Below, one piece after another: positions 16,474-25,456 of a DNA stretch of 64,000 nucleotides. The translations under genes and the position numbers were made by a program. The notes below the pieces were generated by a model. The model ran no database searches. It was not told where the DNA came from and worked only from the letters and a program-made list of their open reading frames with translations. Source of the DNA: Pseudomonas reactans (lineage in GTDB: Bacteria > Pseudomonadota > Gammaproteobacteria > Pseudomonadales > Pseudomonadaceae); the NCBI RefSeq assembly GCF_013385825.1, contig NZ_JACAPG010000014.1:1-64000 (forward strand), in the 5' to 3' direction. Within the stretch, counting starts at the first letter, position 1; each line of letters starts with the position of its first letter.

Positions 16474-17667
16474 ATGACTAACCCAAGACCGCTGGACGGC
16501 ATCACCGTTGTCAGCCTGGAACACGCGATTGCCGCGCCGTTCTGCACCCGTCAATTGGCCGACCTGGGCGCTCGCGTGATCAAGGTCGAGCGCCCCGGTG
16601 CCGGTGATTTTGCCCGTGGCTACGACGAACGCGTGCGCGGCCTGGCTTCGCACTTCGTGTGGACCAACCGCTCCAAGGAAAGCCTGACCCTGGACCTCAA
16701 GCAGGATGAGGCGGGGGATATTCTCGACACCCTGCTGGCCGATGCCGATGTACTGGTGCAAAACCTGGCGCCCGGCGCCGCCGCGCGCATGGGCCTATCG
16801 TTCGAGGCGCTGCATGAGCGCTTCCCGCGCCTGATCGTCTGCGACATTTCCGGTTACGGCGAAGGTGGACCTTATGAAAAGAAAAAGGCCTACGACCTGC
16901 TGATCCAGAGTGAAGGTGGCTTTCTGTCGGTGACCGGTGGCCCCGGTGAAGACCAGATGGCCAAGGCCGGATGCTCCATCGCCGATATCTCGGCGGGCAT
17001 GTACGCCTACAGCGGCATCCTCTCGGCGCTGCTGCTGCGTGGCAAAACGGGGAAGGGCAGCCGCATCGACGTGAGCATGCTGGAAAGCCTGGTGGAATGG
17101 ATGGGCTACCCGATGTACTACGCGTTCGACGGTGCACCGCAGCCACCGCGTGCTGGGGCAGCGCATTCGACGATCTATCCCTATGGACCGTTTCCCACCG
17201 GCGACGGCGGCACGGTGATGCTCGGCCTGCAGAATGAACGCGAATGGGCGGCGTTCTGCGACAAGGTGCTGCTCACCCCGGCATTGGCGACTGACGAGCG
17301 TTTCTCCGCCAACTTCAAGCGCTCGGCCAACCGCGACGTGCTGCGCCAGATCATCGTGGACAGCTTTGCGCAGTTGGATGCCGAGGCGGTGATCCAGCGC
17401 CTGGAAGACGCACAGATCGCCAGCGCCCGGGTCAACGACATGCAAGGCGTGTGGGACCACCCGCAGCTCAAGGCGCGGGACAGTTGGCGTGAAGTCGACA
17501 GCCCGGCCGGTGCGTTGCCATCGCTGCTGCCGCCGGCACGCAATGCCGCATTCACCCCGCGCATGGACGCTGTTCCAGGTTTGGGGCAGCACAGCCAAGG
17601 CATTCTCGAAAGGCTCGGTTACGCCGCAGACGCCATCGACGGCCTGCGCACGCGCGGTGTTATCTAA
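16474..17667 (+). CDS. ict: Itaconate CoA-transferase (CaiB/BaiF family)
   Basis: A 397-residue class III CoA-transferase that moves CoA from succinyl-CoA to itaconate, starting the pathway. The catalytic aspartate is D141 in KKKAYDLLIQSEGG, which forms the aspartyl-CoA thioester in this family. N-terminal Rossmann-like and C-terminal segments are full length. GAGG lies close before the ATG and the gene follows the MmgE/PrpD gene by 9 bp. Position and neighbours match PA0882. Without the flanking genes it would only be called a CoA-transferase; the cluster gives the substrate. Confidence 0.88.
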   Translation: MTNPRPLDGITVVSLEHAIAAPFCTRQLADLGARVIKVERPGAGDFARGYDERVRGLASHFVWTNRSKESLTLDLKQDEAGDILDTLLADADVLVQNLAPGAAARMGLSFEALHERFPRLIVCDISGYGEGGPYEKKKAYDLLIQSEGGFLSVTGGPGEDQMAKAGCSIADISAGMYAYSGILSALLLRGKTGKGSRIDVSMLESLVEWMGYPMYYAFDGAPQPPRAGAAHSTIYPYGPFPTGDGGTVMLGLQNEREWAAFCDKVLLTPALATDERFSANFKRSANRDVLRQIIVDSFAQLDAEAVIQRLEDAQIASARVNDMQGVWDHPQLKARDSWREVDSPAGALPSLLPPARNAAFTPRMDAVPGLGQHSQGILERLGYAADAIDGLRTRGVI

Positions 17668-17673
17668 CAATAA
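17666..17673 (+). promoter_or_regulatory. Crc/Hfq-type CA motif before ccl
   Basis: AACAATAA overlaps the ict stop codon and abuts the AAGGA ribosome binding site of ccl. It fits the AANAANAA motif of Hfq/Crc translational repression. Confidence 0.55.
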
Positions 17674-17685
17674 GGAATTCAACAG

Positions 17686-18501
17686 ATGCCCAAGCCATTG
17701 GTACGTTCGGCGTTGTTTGTACCCGGTAGCCGACCGGAGCGATTTTCCAAAGCCTTGGCCAGCGGTGCCGACGCGGTGATCGTGGATTTCGAGGATGCGG
17801 TGGAAGAGCCGCTCAAGCGCCAGGCGCGGGATAACCTTGGAGCGTTTTTGACCGCCAACCCCGCCGCCCAGGTGTGGGTGCGGATCAACGCGCCGGAACA
17901 TGCCGAGCACTTTGAGGATGTGGCGTTCTGCAAGGCCCATCCGAATGTGGCGGGCGTGCTGTTGCCAAAGGTCGAAAGTGCAGCCCAGGTCGCCGTGGTG
18001 GCGGCCACCGGCAAACTCATCTGGCCGATTATCGAGAGCGCGCGGGGTTTGCTGGCGGTGGCCGAGATCGCCCATGCACCGCAGGTGGAGCGCCTGTCAT
18101 TCGGCGGGTTGGACCTGGCGCTGGACCTGAACCTGAGCAGCCATTCTGCGGCCGCCCAGTTCGCCCTGGACCAGGCGCGCCTTGGACTTATCGTGCATTC
18201 CCGTGCCGCCGGCCTGGTCGCACCGCTGGATGGCGTGCACCCAGCCATCGATGACCCTGAAGGCCTGCGTCGCTCGATCCGGCATGCCTATGAGATGGGC
18301 TTTGCCGGGGCGTTGTGTATCCACCCCAAGCAGGTGGCGGTGATTCACCAGGCCCTGGCGCCAAGCGCCGAAGACCTGGCCTGGGCCCGGCGTGTGGTGG
18401 ATGCCGGCGCCCATGGGGCAGGGGCGTATCAGATCGATGGGCAGATGGTGGATGCACCGGTGTTGCTGCGCGCGCAACGGCTGTTGGCGGCTCAGGTCTA
18501 G
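17686..18501 (+). CDS. ccl: (S)-citramalyl-CoA lyase (HpcH/HpaI, CitE-like)
   Basis: A 271-residue TIM-barrel lyase that splits (S)-citramalyl-CoA into acetyl-CoA and pyruvate, the last itaconate step. CitE-like features are RSALFVPGSRPERF at the N-terminus, the metal-site VDFEDAVEEPLK, LIWPIIESARG, and LCIHPKQV toward the C-terminus. AAGGA precedes the ATG. It lies 18 bp after ict and about 100 bp before the TRAP genes, as PA0883 does. A short hairpin follows directly. Confidence 0.88.
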   Translation: MPKPLVRSALFVPGSRPERFSKALASGADAVIVDFEDAVEEPLKRQARDNLGAFLTANPAAQVWVRINAPEHAEHFEDVAFCKAHPNVAGVLLPKVESAAQVAVVAATGKLIWPIIESARGLLAVAEIAHAPQVERLSFGGLDLALDLNLSSHSAAAQFALDQARLGLIVHSRAAGLVAPLDGVHPAIDDPEGLRRSIRHAYEMGFAGALCIHPKQVAVIHQALAPSAEDLAWARRVVDAGAHGAGAYQIDGQMVDAPVLLRAQRLLAAQV

Positions 18502-18521
18502 CGTTCGTCCAGACCGAACGC
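18501..18521 (+). other. Short hairpin between ccl and dctP
   Basis: GCGTTCG and CGAACGC enclose a 7-nt loop right at the ccl stop. There is no T-run, so processing or weak attenuation before the transporter genes is more likely than full termination. Confidence 0.4.
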
Positions 18522-18581
18522 AGGTATCAAAAAATCGAAATTCACTACACGCGTCACATCAGGCACCTTGCCCTATAACAC

Positions 18582-18589
18582 AACAATAA
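18582..18589 (+). promoter_or_regulatory. Crc/Hfq-type CA motif before dctP
   Basis: AACAATAA directly precedes the AAGG ribosome binding site of dctP and fits the AANAANAA motif. Confidence 0.55.
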
Positions 18590-18603
18590 GAAGGTGATTT
18601 CCC

Positions 18604-19593
18604 ATGCTCAAGCTTTCCCGGGCGCTGCTGTGCGCCGCCACCTTGTTTGCCGCGGGCCTGGCCCAGGCGGCAGACCCGATTGTCATCAAGTTTGCCCACG
18701 TGGTCGCCGAAAACACTCCCAAGGGCCAGGGCGCGCTGCTGTTCAAGAAACTCGCGGAAGAACGCCTGCCCGGTAAGGTCAAGGTCGAGGTGTACCCGAA
18801 CTCGTCGTTGTTCGGCGACGGCAAGGAAATGGAAGCGCTGCTGCTGGGCGACGTGCAGATGCTGGCACCGTCCCTGGCCAAGTTCGAGCAGTACACCAAG
18901 CAAGTGCAGATCTACGACCTGCCGTTCCTGTTCAACGACCTGGCCGCCGTCGACCGTTTCCAGGCGGCCCAGGGCAAGGAACTGCTGACCTCCATGCAGG
19001 ACAAGAACATCCTCGGCCTGGCCTATTGGCACAACGGCCTCAAGCAACTCTCGTCGAACAAGGCGCTGCATGAGCCCAAGGACGCCCGTGGCCTGAAATT
19101 CCGTGTGCAGGCTTCAAGCGTGTTGGAAGAGCAATTCAAGGCGATCCGCGCCAACCCGCGCAAGATGAGTTTTGCCGAGGTGTACCAAGGCCTGCAGACC
19201 GGCACCGTGAATGGCACCGAGAACACCTGGTCGAACTATGAAAGCCAGAAGGTCAACGAGGTGCAGAAATACTTCACCGAGTCCAACCATGGCCTGATCG
19301 ACTACATGGTGATCACCAACGCCAAATTCTGGAACGGGCTGCCACCGGACATCCGCAGCACGCTGGAGCAGATCATGGTCGAGGTTACCGTCGAGGTGAA
19401 CAAGCAGGCCGAAGCACTGAACCAGTCAGCCAAGCAGAAGATCGTCGATTCCAAGACCAGCGAAATCATCGAACTGACCCCGGAGCAACGCCAGCTGTGG
19501 CGCGAAGCCATGCGCCCGGTGTGGCAGAAGTTCGAGGGTGAGATCGGGGCTGACTTGATCAAGGCCGCCGACGCGTCCAACCAGCCCCAATAA
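18604..19593 (+). CDS. dctP: TRAP transporter periplasmic binding protein DctP
   Basis: A 329-residue secreted solute-binding protein; the signal peptide is probably cut after GLAQA (residue 22). The TRAP/DctP domain follows, with the conserved region GLKFRVQAS carrying the Arg that binds carboxylate ligands and the QGLQTGTVNGTENT segment. In this cluster the ligand is presumably itaconate or a similar C5 dicarboxylate. AAGG lies 8-9 nt before the ATG. It is followed by a REPIN, not directly by its membrane partners. Confidence 0.92.
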   Translation: MLKLSRALLCAATLFAAGLAQAADPIVIKFAHVVAENTPKGQGALLFKKLAEERLPGKVKVEVYPNSSLFGDGKEMEALLLGDVQMLAPSLAKFEQYTKQVQIYDLPFLFNDLAAVDRFQAAQGKELLTSMQDKNILGLAYWHNGLKQLSSNKALHEPKDARGLKFRVQASSVLEEQFKAIRANPRKMSFAEVYQGLQTGTVNGTENTWSNYESQKVNEVQKYFTESNHGLIDYMVITNAKFWNGLPPDIRSTLEQIMVEVTVEVNKQAEALNQSAKQKIVDSKTSEIIELTPEQRQLWREAMRPVWQKFEGEIGADLIKAADASNQPQ

Positions 19594-19597
19594 CCCC

Positions 19598-19681
19598 TGT
19601 AGGAGCCGGCTTGCCGGCGATGAGGCCCTCAGGCCTTGTGGCGATCTTGCGGCAGTCATCGCCGGCAAGCCGGCTCCTACA
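19598..19681. repeat. REPIN inside the TRAP operon
   Basis: TGTAGGAGCCGGCTTGCCGGCGATG and its inverted partner surround about 34 bp between dctP and dctQ. In malE-malF such elements protect the upstream mRNA and give excess binding protein; the same effect is plausible here. Confidence 0.9.
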
Positions 19682-19729
19682 CAAACGCCATCCGCGTTCA
19701 CATTCCTGTTCCTGTTGCGAGGTTTTGCC

Positions 19730-20362
19730 ATGCAAACGCTAAGGCGCGTCTGGGAGCACCTGGAGGAAGGTTTTATCGCCTTCCTGCTGGCCGCCATGAC
19801 CCTGGTGACATTCGTCTACGTCATGCTCAACAACATCTACACGCTGTTCTTTGCCCTGGCTGACAAGTGGGCGCTGAGCAGCAATTTCTTCAATGCTTTG
19901 GGCGATCACACCATGACCTGGGCCCAGGACATGACCTGGAGCGTGGCGCTGACCAAGGCCATGTTCGGCTGGCTGATCTTCTTCGGTATTTCCTACGGCG
20001 TGCGCACCGCCGGCCACCTTGGCGTGGATGCACTGGTGAAGTTGACCAAGCGCCCGGTGCAACGCGTGCTCGGCATGCTTGCCTGCCTGTGCTGCCTGGC
20101 CTACGCCGGGCTGTTCATGGTCGCCAGCTACAAGTGGGTGAGCGCCGTGATGGGCGCGCATATCGGCGCCGAAGACCTCGATCAATACGGCATCGATGTG
20201 GGCGATATCGTGATCATCGTGCCTATCGGGTTTGCCATGGTGTTCATCCGCTACCTGGAAATTTTCTACCGCATCTTTACCCACCGTCAGGTCGGGTTGG
20301 GGCTGGCCGACGAGGCTGGCGAGGCCAGCAAATTGGCCGGCAGCCATGAGGAGCGTCACTGA
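19730..20362 (+). CDS. dctQ: TRAP transporter small permease DctQ
   Basis: A 210-residue membrane protein with four predicted helices, the size of the DctQ subunit that links binding protein and large permease. GAGG lies 8 nt before the ATG at 19730; an in-frame start at 19715 would precede that site. The stop TGA overlaps the dctM ATG (ATGA), indicating translational coupling. It would work with DctP and DctM to import the dicarboxylate using a sodium gradient. Confidence 0.92.
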   Translation: MQTLRRVWEHLEEGFIAFLLAAMTLVTFVYVMLNNIYTLFFALADKWALSSNFFNALGDHTMTWAQDMTWSVALTKAMFGWLIFFGISYGVRTAGHLGVDALVKLTKRPVQRVLGMLACLCCLAYAGLFMVASYKWVSAVMGAHIGAEDLDQYGIDVGDIVIIVPIGFAMVFIRYLEIFYRIFTHRQVGLGLADEAGEASKLAGSHEERH

Positions 20363-21642
20363 TGGCCGTGCTCTGTCTATTCCTGTTGTTGTTCGTGTTC
20401 ATGTTCCTCGGCGTGCCCATTGCGATTTCCCTGGGGCTGTCCGGCGCCGTGTCGATCCTGATGTTCAGCCAGGACTCGGTGAGTTCCCTGGCGATCAAGC
20501 TGTTCGAGACCTCCGACGCCTATACCTTCCTGGCGATTCCGTTCTTCCTGCTCTCCGGTGCGTTCATGACCACCGGCGGCGTGGCGCAACGCCTGATCGA
20601 CTTTGCCAACGCCTGTGTCGGTCATATCCGTGGTGGCCTGGCGATTGCGGCTGTGCTGGCGTGCATGCTGTTTGCGGCGCTGTCCGGTTCGTCTCCGGCA
20701 ACGGTGGCGGCGGTGGGCTCGATTGCCGTGGCCGGCATGGTGCGTTCCGGTTACCCGAAGGAGTTTGGCGCCGGGATCATCTGTAACGCCGGCACCTTGG
20801 GCATTCTGATTCCGCCGTCGATTGTGATGGTGGTGTACTCGGCGGCCACCGAAACCTCGGTCGGCAAGCTGTTCATGGCCGGCGTGATTCCAGGGTTGCT
20901 GCTGGGCCTGATGCTGATGATCGCGATCTACATCGTCGCACGCATCAAGAAGCTGCCGGCCCAGCCGCGCGCGACCTTCCGCGAGTGGCTGACCTGCGCA
21001 CGTCGCGCGTTCTGGGGCCTGTTGCTGTTGGTGATCATCCTCGGCGGTATCTACAGCGGCATGTTCACCCCGACCGAAGCCGCAGCGGTGGCGGCGGTGT
21101 ACTCGGCGTTTGTCGCGCTGTTCGTCTACAAAGATATGAAGCTGCGTGACTGCCCCAAGGTGCTACTGGAGTCCGGGCGCCTGGCGATCATGCTGATGTT
21201 CATCATCGCTAACGCCATGCTCTTTGCCCATGTGCTGACCACCGAACAGATTCCCCAGGAAATCACCGCGTGGGTGCTGTCTGAAGGTCTGACGCCGATT
21301 GGCTTTTTGATCATGGTCAACGTGGTGTTGCTGATTGCCGGTAGTTTCATGGAGCCGTCAGCCATCGTGCTGATCCTGGCGCCAATCTTCTTCCCGATTG
21401 CCATGAAACTGGGCATTGACCCGATTCACCTGGGCATCGTGATGGTGGTGAACATGGAGATTGGCCTGGTTCACCCGCCGGTGGGGTTGAACCTGTTTGT
21501 GACCTCGGCGGTGACCGGGCTGACCCTGGGGCAGACCATTCGTGCGGCGTTGCCGTGGCTGATGATCTTGTTGGTGTTCCTGATCATGGTCACCTACTTG
21601 CCGTTTATCTCCCTGGCGCTACCGCACTGGCTCGGTATGTAG
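20362..21642 (+). CDS. dctM: TRAP transporter large permease DctM
   Basis: A 426-residue inner-membrane permease with about 12 hydrophobic segments. Typical DctM stretches are AIPFFLLSGAFMTTGGVAQR, LSGSSPATVAAVGSIA and TEAAAVAAVYS near the middle, and NMEIGLVHPPVGLN toward the end. It overlaps dctQ by one base pair pattern (ATGA) and ends the itaconate operon; a REPIN follows 10 bp later. Confidence 0.95.
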   Translation: MAVLCLFLLLFVFMFLGVPIAISLGLSGAVSILMFSQDSVSSLAIKLFETSDAYTFLAIPFFLLSGAFMTTGGVAQRLIDFANACVGHIRGGLAIAAVLACMLFAALSGSSPATVAAVGSIAVAGMVRSGYPKEFGAGIICNAGTLGILIPPSIVMVVYSAATETSVGKLFMAGVIPGLLLGLMLMIAIYIVARIKKLPAQPRATFREWLTCARRAFWGLLLLVIILGGIYSGMFTPTEAAAVAAVYSAFVALFVYKDMKLRDCPKVLLESGRLAIMLMFIIANAMLFAHVLTTEQIPQEITAWVLSEGLTPIGFLIMVNVVLLIAGSFMEPSAIVLILAPIFFPIAMKLGIDPIHLGIVMVVNMEIGLVHPPVGLNLFVTSAVTGLTLGQTIRAALPWLMILLVFLIMVTYLPFISLALPHWLGM

Positions 21643-21651
21643 TCGCCCCCC

Positions 21652-21735
21652 TGTAGGAGCCGGCTTGCCGGCGATGAGGCCCTTGAATTCGGTACAGCAA
21701 TCAAGGACGCCATCGCCGGCAAGCCGGCTCCTACA
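21652..21735. repeat. REPIN at the end of the itaconate/TRAP operon
   Basis: TGTAGGAGCCGGCTTGCCGG and its inverted partner flank about 34 bp. The start of the loop (GATGAGGCCCT) is shared with the 19598-19681 copy, so the two are close relatives. It separates dctM from the convergent ampC. Confidence 0.9.
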
Positions 21736-21751
21736 AAGGGCGCTGGGTCCT

Positions 21752-22906
21752 TTAATGGTCCAGCGCACTCAAGATCGCATGGGCCACTTTCACCCGTTCC
21801 CCGTTCGGGTAGTTTTTGTTGGCCAGGATCACTACCCCCATTTCCTTGCTCGGCACATACGCCACATACGCGCCAAACCCATTGGTGGAGCCCGTCTTGT
21901 TCACCAATGTGTCGGCGTGCGGCGCCTGCGGCGGGGTCAGCCAGTCAACCTTGTGCGGCACCCTGGCCATTTGCGTGGAGTTGCCGCTAATCAAGGCATC
22001 AAGCGTGATGGGGTAGGGATACATTTCCCAGCCAAGGCCCTGAGTCATGCCCTCTACGGTGTAGTAGCCGGTGTGGGTGGTGGCGATGGCCTGTTGCAGC
22101 ACCGTGTCCAGTTTCGTCGGGTTCATGTTCGCACTGACGTAGTGCAGCAGGTCTGCCGCACTGGTCTTGATGCCGTACGCTTCGCTGTCCATGGCGCCGG
22201 GGCCGACGCGCACCGGCTTGCCGTCGTTGCCATAGCCTTGGGCATACAGGCCCATCTGGTTGGCGGGTACGTTGACGAACGTGTGCTTGAGCCCCAGTTT
22301 CGGAATCAGGGTTTTCTCCATCAGTTGATCAAACGGCTGCTTCAGGCTCTGCGCCGCCAGGTAGCCGAACAGGCCCAGGCTTGGGTTGGAATACAGGCGT
22401 TGGGTGCAGGGGGCGAAGTCGGGTTTCCACTGCTGGAAGTAGCTGATCATGTGCTGGGTGTTGTCCGCCTCGCGGGGGAATTGCAGCGGCAGGCCACCGG
22501 CGGTGTAGGTACCCAGGTTGAGTAGGCTGATGTGGTCGAACTTGCCGCCGCGCAACGCAGGCAGGTACTGGCTGGCCGGGTCGGTGAGGGTCAGTTTGCC
22601 GCTCGCCACGGCATAGCCGGCGAGGGTGGCGGTGAAGGTCTTGCTCACCGAGCCAATTTCAAACAGCGTGTTTTCACTGACGGGCTGTTTAGCGTCTTTA
22701 CTGGCAACGCCGTAGTTAAAGTATTGCGCCTTGCCGTCCTTGATGACACCGACAACCAGACCTGGAATAGACTGTTGCTGCATCAGCGGCTTGACGCTGG
22801 CGTCCACCACGGCGCGCAGGTCGTCGGCGGCCAGGCAGTGGCCGGTGGCGAGAAATAACGCCAGGGCGCCGACTTTACGCACTCCGGACAGAGAGAGTTG
22901 AGGCAT
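21752..22906 (-). CDS. ampC: Class C beta-lactamase
   Basis: A 384-residue periplasmic cephalosporinase. The signal peptide probably ends at GHCLA (residue 26). Catalytic motifs are S86-V-S-K89, Y172-S-N174 and K337-T-G339, all intact. It is divergent from ampR, the standard chromosomal inducible arrangement, so this is the species' intrinsic enzyme and not an acquired one. I took the ATG at 22906, which gives a proper leader; the longer frame upstream covers the ampR control region. Confidence 0.96.
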   Translation of the reverse strand: MPQLSLSGVRKVGALALFLATGHCLAADDLRAVVDASVKPLMQQQSIPGLVVGVIKDGKAQYFNYGVASKDAKQPVSENTLFEIGSVSKTFTATLAGYAVASGKLTLTDPASQYLPALRGGKFDHISLLNLGTYTAGGLPLQFPREADNTQHMISYFQQWKPDFAPCTQRLYSNPSLGLFGYLAAQSLKQPFDQLMEKTLIPKLGLKHTFVNVPANQMGLYAQGYGNDGKPVRVGPGAMDSEAYGIKTSAADLLHYVSANMNPTKLDTVLQQAIATTHTGYYTVEGMTQGLGWEMYPYPITLDALISGNSTQMARVPHKVDWLTPPQAPHADTLVNKTGSTNGFGAYVAYVPSKEMGVVILANKNYPNGERVKVAHAILSALDH

Positions 22907-23034
22907 GATATCGCTTCCATGAGAGTGATCGATTGAATGAAGAGCCTGCGCGGGCGTGGCCAATGTAGGCAGTTCGCGGGCGTTGGGCAAACGATGATAT
23001 CTCGCACCTGCCATTAGATTAATTGGGGTCAAGC

Positions 23035-23910
23035 ATGCTGCGCTCCCATCTTCCCCTCAATGCCCTGCGTGCCTTTGAGGCCTCGGCCCGGCATTTGAGT
23101 TTTACCCGCGCCGCCATTGAGTTATGCGTGACCCAGGCGGCGGTCAGCCATCAAGTCAAAAGCCTGGAAACGCAGTTGAACGTGACCTTGTTCAAGCGCC
23201 TGCCCCGTGGCCTGATGCTCACCAGCGAAGGCGAAACCCTGTTGCCGGTAGTGCGCGACTCGTTTGACCGCATCGCCCAGACCTTGAGCCAATTCGAAGG
23301 CGGGCATTACCGCGAAGTGCTCACAGTGGGCGCGGTCGGCACCTTTGCTGTGGGCTGGTTGCTGCCACGGTTGCCCGAGTTCCAGGCGCGTTACCCGTTT
23401 ATCGACCTGCGCCTGTCCACCCACAACAACCGCGTCGACGTGGCGGCCGAAGGCCTGGATTATGCGATCCGCTTCGGCGCGGGTGCCTGGCACGGTACCG
23501 ACGCTTGTGAGCTACTGGCAGCGCCTCTCACCGTACTCTGCGTGCCGCAATTGGCCGAGCAACTGCACGCACCGCAAGACTTGCTCAAACACACCTTGCT
23601 GCGCTCCTATCGCACCGATGAATGGAACCTGTGGTTCCAGGCCGCCGGTTTGCCCGCCGATACCCTGGTGCCGCGCAGCATCGTGTTCGATTCTTCGTTG
23701 GCGATGATGGAAGCCGCCTTGCAAGGCATCGGCGTGGCACTGGCGCCGGCAATGATGTTTTCGCGGCAACTGGAGAGCGACGTGATCCGCCAGCCGTTCG
23801 ACGTCGGCATCAGCACGGGCAGCTATTGGTTGACGCGTTTGCAGTCGCGGGCTGAAACGCCAGCGATGCTGGCGTTTAAACGGTGGATGTGTGAAAGCGT
23901 AAACGCCTAA
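23035..23910 (+). CDS. ampR: LysR-type regulator AmpR
   Basis: A 291-residue regulator controlling ampC in response to muropeptides. The N-terminus (HLPLNALRAFEASARHLSF) and the helix-turn-helix (LCVTQAAVSHQVKSLE) match AmpR of P. aeruginosa closely from memory, as does VDVAAEGLDYAIRFG in the effector domain. The ATG at 23035 has GGGGT upstream. The 128-bp gap to ampC should contain the AmpR site; I could not point to it. The last 4 bp overlap the next convergent gene. Confidence 0.95.
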   Translation: MLRSHLPLNALRAFEASARHLSFTRAAIELCVTQAAVSHQVKSLETQLNVTLFKRLPRGLMLTSEGETLLPVVRDSFDRIAQTLSQFEGGHYREVLTVGAVGTFAVGWLLPRLPEFQARYPFIDLRLSTHNNRVDVAAEGLDYAIRFGAGAWHGTDACELLAAPLTVLCVPQLAEQLHAPQDLLKHTLLRSYRTDEWNLWFQAAGLPADTLVPRSIVFDSSLAMMEAALQGIGVALAPAMMFSRQLESDVIRQPFDVGISTGSYWLTRLQSRAETPAMLAFKRWMCESVNA

Positions 23911-24794
23911 ACCAGGTACTTGTTAAACCAACCGAGCGTTCTTTCCCACGCCAGGTTCGCTGCCGCCTCGTCATAGCGTGGCGTCGAATCATTATGGAAG
24001 CCATGGTTGGCGCCCTTGTAGATATACGCCTCATACGGGGTGCCGGCGGCCTTGAGCGCCTGTTCATACGCCGGCCAACCCTCGTTGATCCGCGTATCCA
24101 GCTCACCGAAATGCAACATGATCGGCGCCTTGATCCGTGGCACGTCCTTGGCTTCCGGCTGGCGCCCATAAAACGACACCGCCGCGCCCAATTCCGGGTA
24201 GGCCACGGCCGCCGCGTTGGTCACGCCGCCGCCATAACAGAAGCCGGTAATCCCGACCTTGCCGGTGCTGCTGTCGTGGTGCATCAGCCATTCGATGGCG
24301 GCGAAGAAGTCGTTCATCAGCTTGGTCGGGTCGACGGTCTGTTGCAGGGCCACGCCTTTTTCGTCGTTGCCGGGGTAACCGCCCACCGAGGTCAGGCCAT
24401 CCGGGGCCAGGGCGATGAAGCCGGCCTTGGCCAGGCGCCGGGCGACGTCTTCGATGTAGGGGTTGAGGCCGCGGTTTTCGTGGACTACCACCACCGCTGG
24501 CAGCTTGCCCGTGGCTTTGGCTGGGCGCACCAGATAGCCGCGCACCGTGCCGTTGCCTTTGGGCGAGGGGTAGGTGATGTAGTCGGCGACGATGTCCGGG
24601 TCGGTGAATTTCACTTGTTCGGCCAGCGCGTAGTTGGGGCTTAGGGCAGCCAGCAGGGCCGAAGCGGTGAGGCCGCCAAAGGTGAACAGTGCAGCGCGGT
24701 CGAGAAATTCGCGGCGGTTGATCTTGCCGTGGGCATAGCCGTCGTAGAGTTCCAGCAGTTCGGGGGCAAAGTCTTTCGCGGTCAGACGAGTCAT
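23907..24794 (-). CDS. Dienelactone hydrolase family protein with Tat-like leader
   Basis: A 295-residue alpha/beta hydrolase. Catalytic residues are C186 (GFCYGG), D233 (GELDTR) and H264 (GANHGFH), with E107 in VHENRG as in dienelactone hydrolases. An N-terminal 25-residue stretch leads into NRREFLDRAALFTFGG and a hydrophobic run, a twin-arginine-like signal, so the enzyme is probably exported. Family members of this long form are often called carboxymethylenebutenolidases, but the true substrate is unknown. No aromatic-degradation genes are adjacent. Confidence 0.88.
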   Translation of the reverse strand: MTRLTAKDFAPELLELYDGYAHGKINRREFLDRAALFTFGGLTASALLAALSPNYALAEQVKFTDPDIVADYITYPSPKGNGTVRGYLVRPAKATGKLPAVVVVHENRGLNPYIEDVARRLAKAGFIALAPDGLTSVGGYPGNDEKGVALQQTVDPTKLMNDFFAAIEWLMHHDSSTGKVGITGFCYGGGVTNAAAVAYPELGAAVSFYGRQPEAKDVPRIKAPIMLHFGELDTRINEGWPAYEQALKAAGTPYEAYIYKGANHGFHNDSTPRYDEAAANLAWERTLGWFNKYLV

Positions 24795-24837
24795 CGGTGC
24801 ATCCTCGATTAGCGGTGGCGGTCAATGTAGCCCAGGA

Positions 24838-25332
24838 TCAGCCCTCGCGACCATGGGCGGCGACGGCCAACTGGCCGGTGTCGACACGCACGAAGATCGA
24901 ATCGCCGATGGCGGTCAGCACGTCACCGGCGTACACCTCGCAGATCACGCGGGTCTTGCGTCCCACGTCACCGTCGACCCGTGCGCGCAGGGTGAGGGTG
25001 ATGCCCATGGGCGTCGGCTTGATGAATTTGATCCCCAGGTTGCCGGTGACGCAGTCGATGCGCGGCAGGCTGCCGGGTTCGCGCGCTTCGGCGCGGTAGT
25101 GGTAGGCCATGGCGGTCCAGTTGGAATGGCAGTCCACCAGCATGGCGATCAGGCCGCCGTAGACCAGGTCGGGCCAACCGCTGTAATGGGCCTCGGGCAG
25201 GTGTTCGGCAACCAAGTGGATACCGTCCGCGTCCCAGCGGCTCTTGATGTGCAGGCCGTGGGGGTTGCTGCCGCCGCAGCCGTAGCAGATGCCTTCCGGC
25301 GCGGTGATGTCCTGGAGTGAGGGGGCGTGCAT
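24838..25332 (-). CDS. PaaI-like hot-dog thioesterase
   Basis: A 164-residue cytoplasmic protein with the hot-dog motif region HYSGWPDLVYGGLIAMLVDC, where the VYGG..A..LVD pattern marks acyl-CoA thioesterases of the PaaI/4HBT group. The N-terminus has a CYGCGGSNPHGL segment common in the subgroup. AAGGA precedes the ATG. The acyl substrate is unknown. It lies 43 bp upstream of the hydrolase gene on the same strand, so co-transcription is possible. Confidence 0.85.
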   Translation of the reverse strand: MHAPSLQDITAPEGICYGCGGSNPHGLHIKSRWDADGIHLVAEHLPEAHYSGWPDLVYGGLIAMLVDCHSNWTAMAYHYRAEAREPGSLPRIDCVTGNLGIKFIKPTPMGITLTLRARVDGDVGRKTRVICEVYAGDVLTAIGDSIFVRVDTGQLAVAAHGREG

Positions 25333-25456
25333 GCAGCGTCCTTATTATGGAGGGGCGACTACTCTGTTTAGCAGGACAAACGCCGGAATGGAATAAATCC
25401 CTGGTATGGCGTGTTAGCTCAGTACCTTGTGTCCTTTCCTCTCTGCGGAGCGTTGC

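Noticed and set aside
21752..22906. Acquired or mobile beta-lactamase
   Set aside because: The gene is divergent from ampR with no mobile element nearby; this is the intrinsic chromosomal ampC-ampR pair.
22907..23034. A specific AmpR operator
   Set aside because: The gap must contain one, but I could not find a dyad convincing enough to place it.
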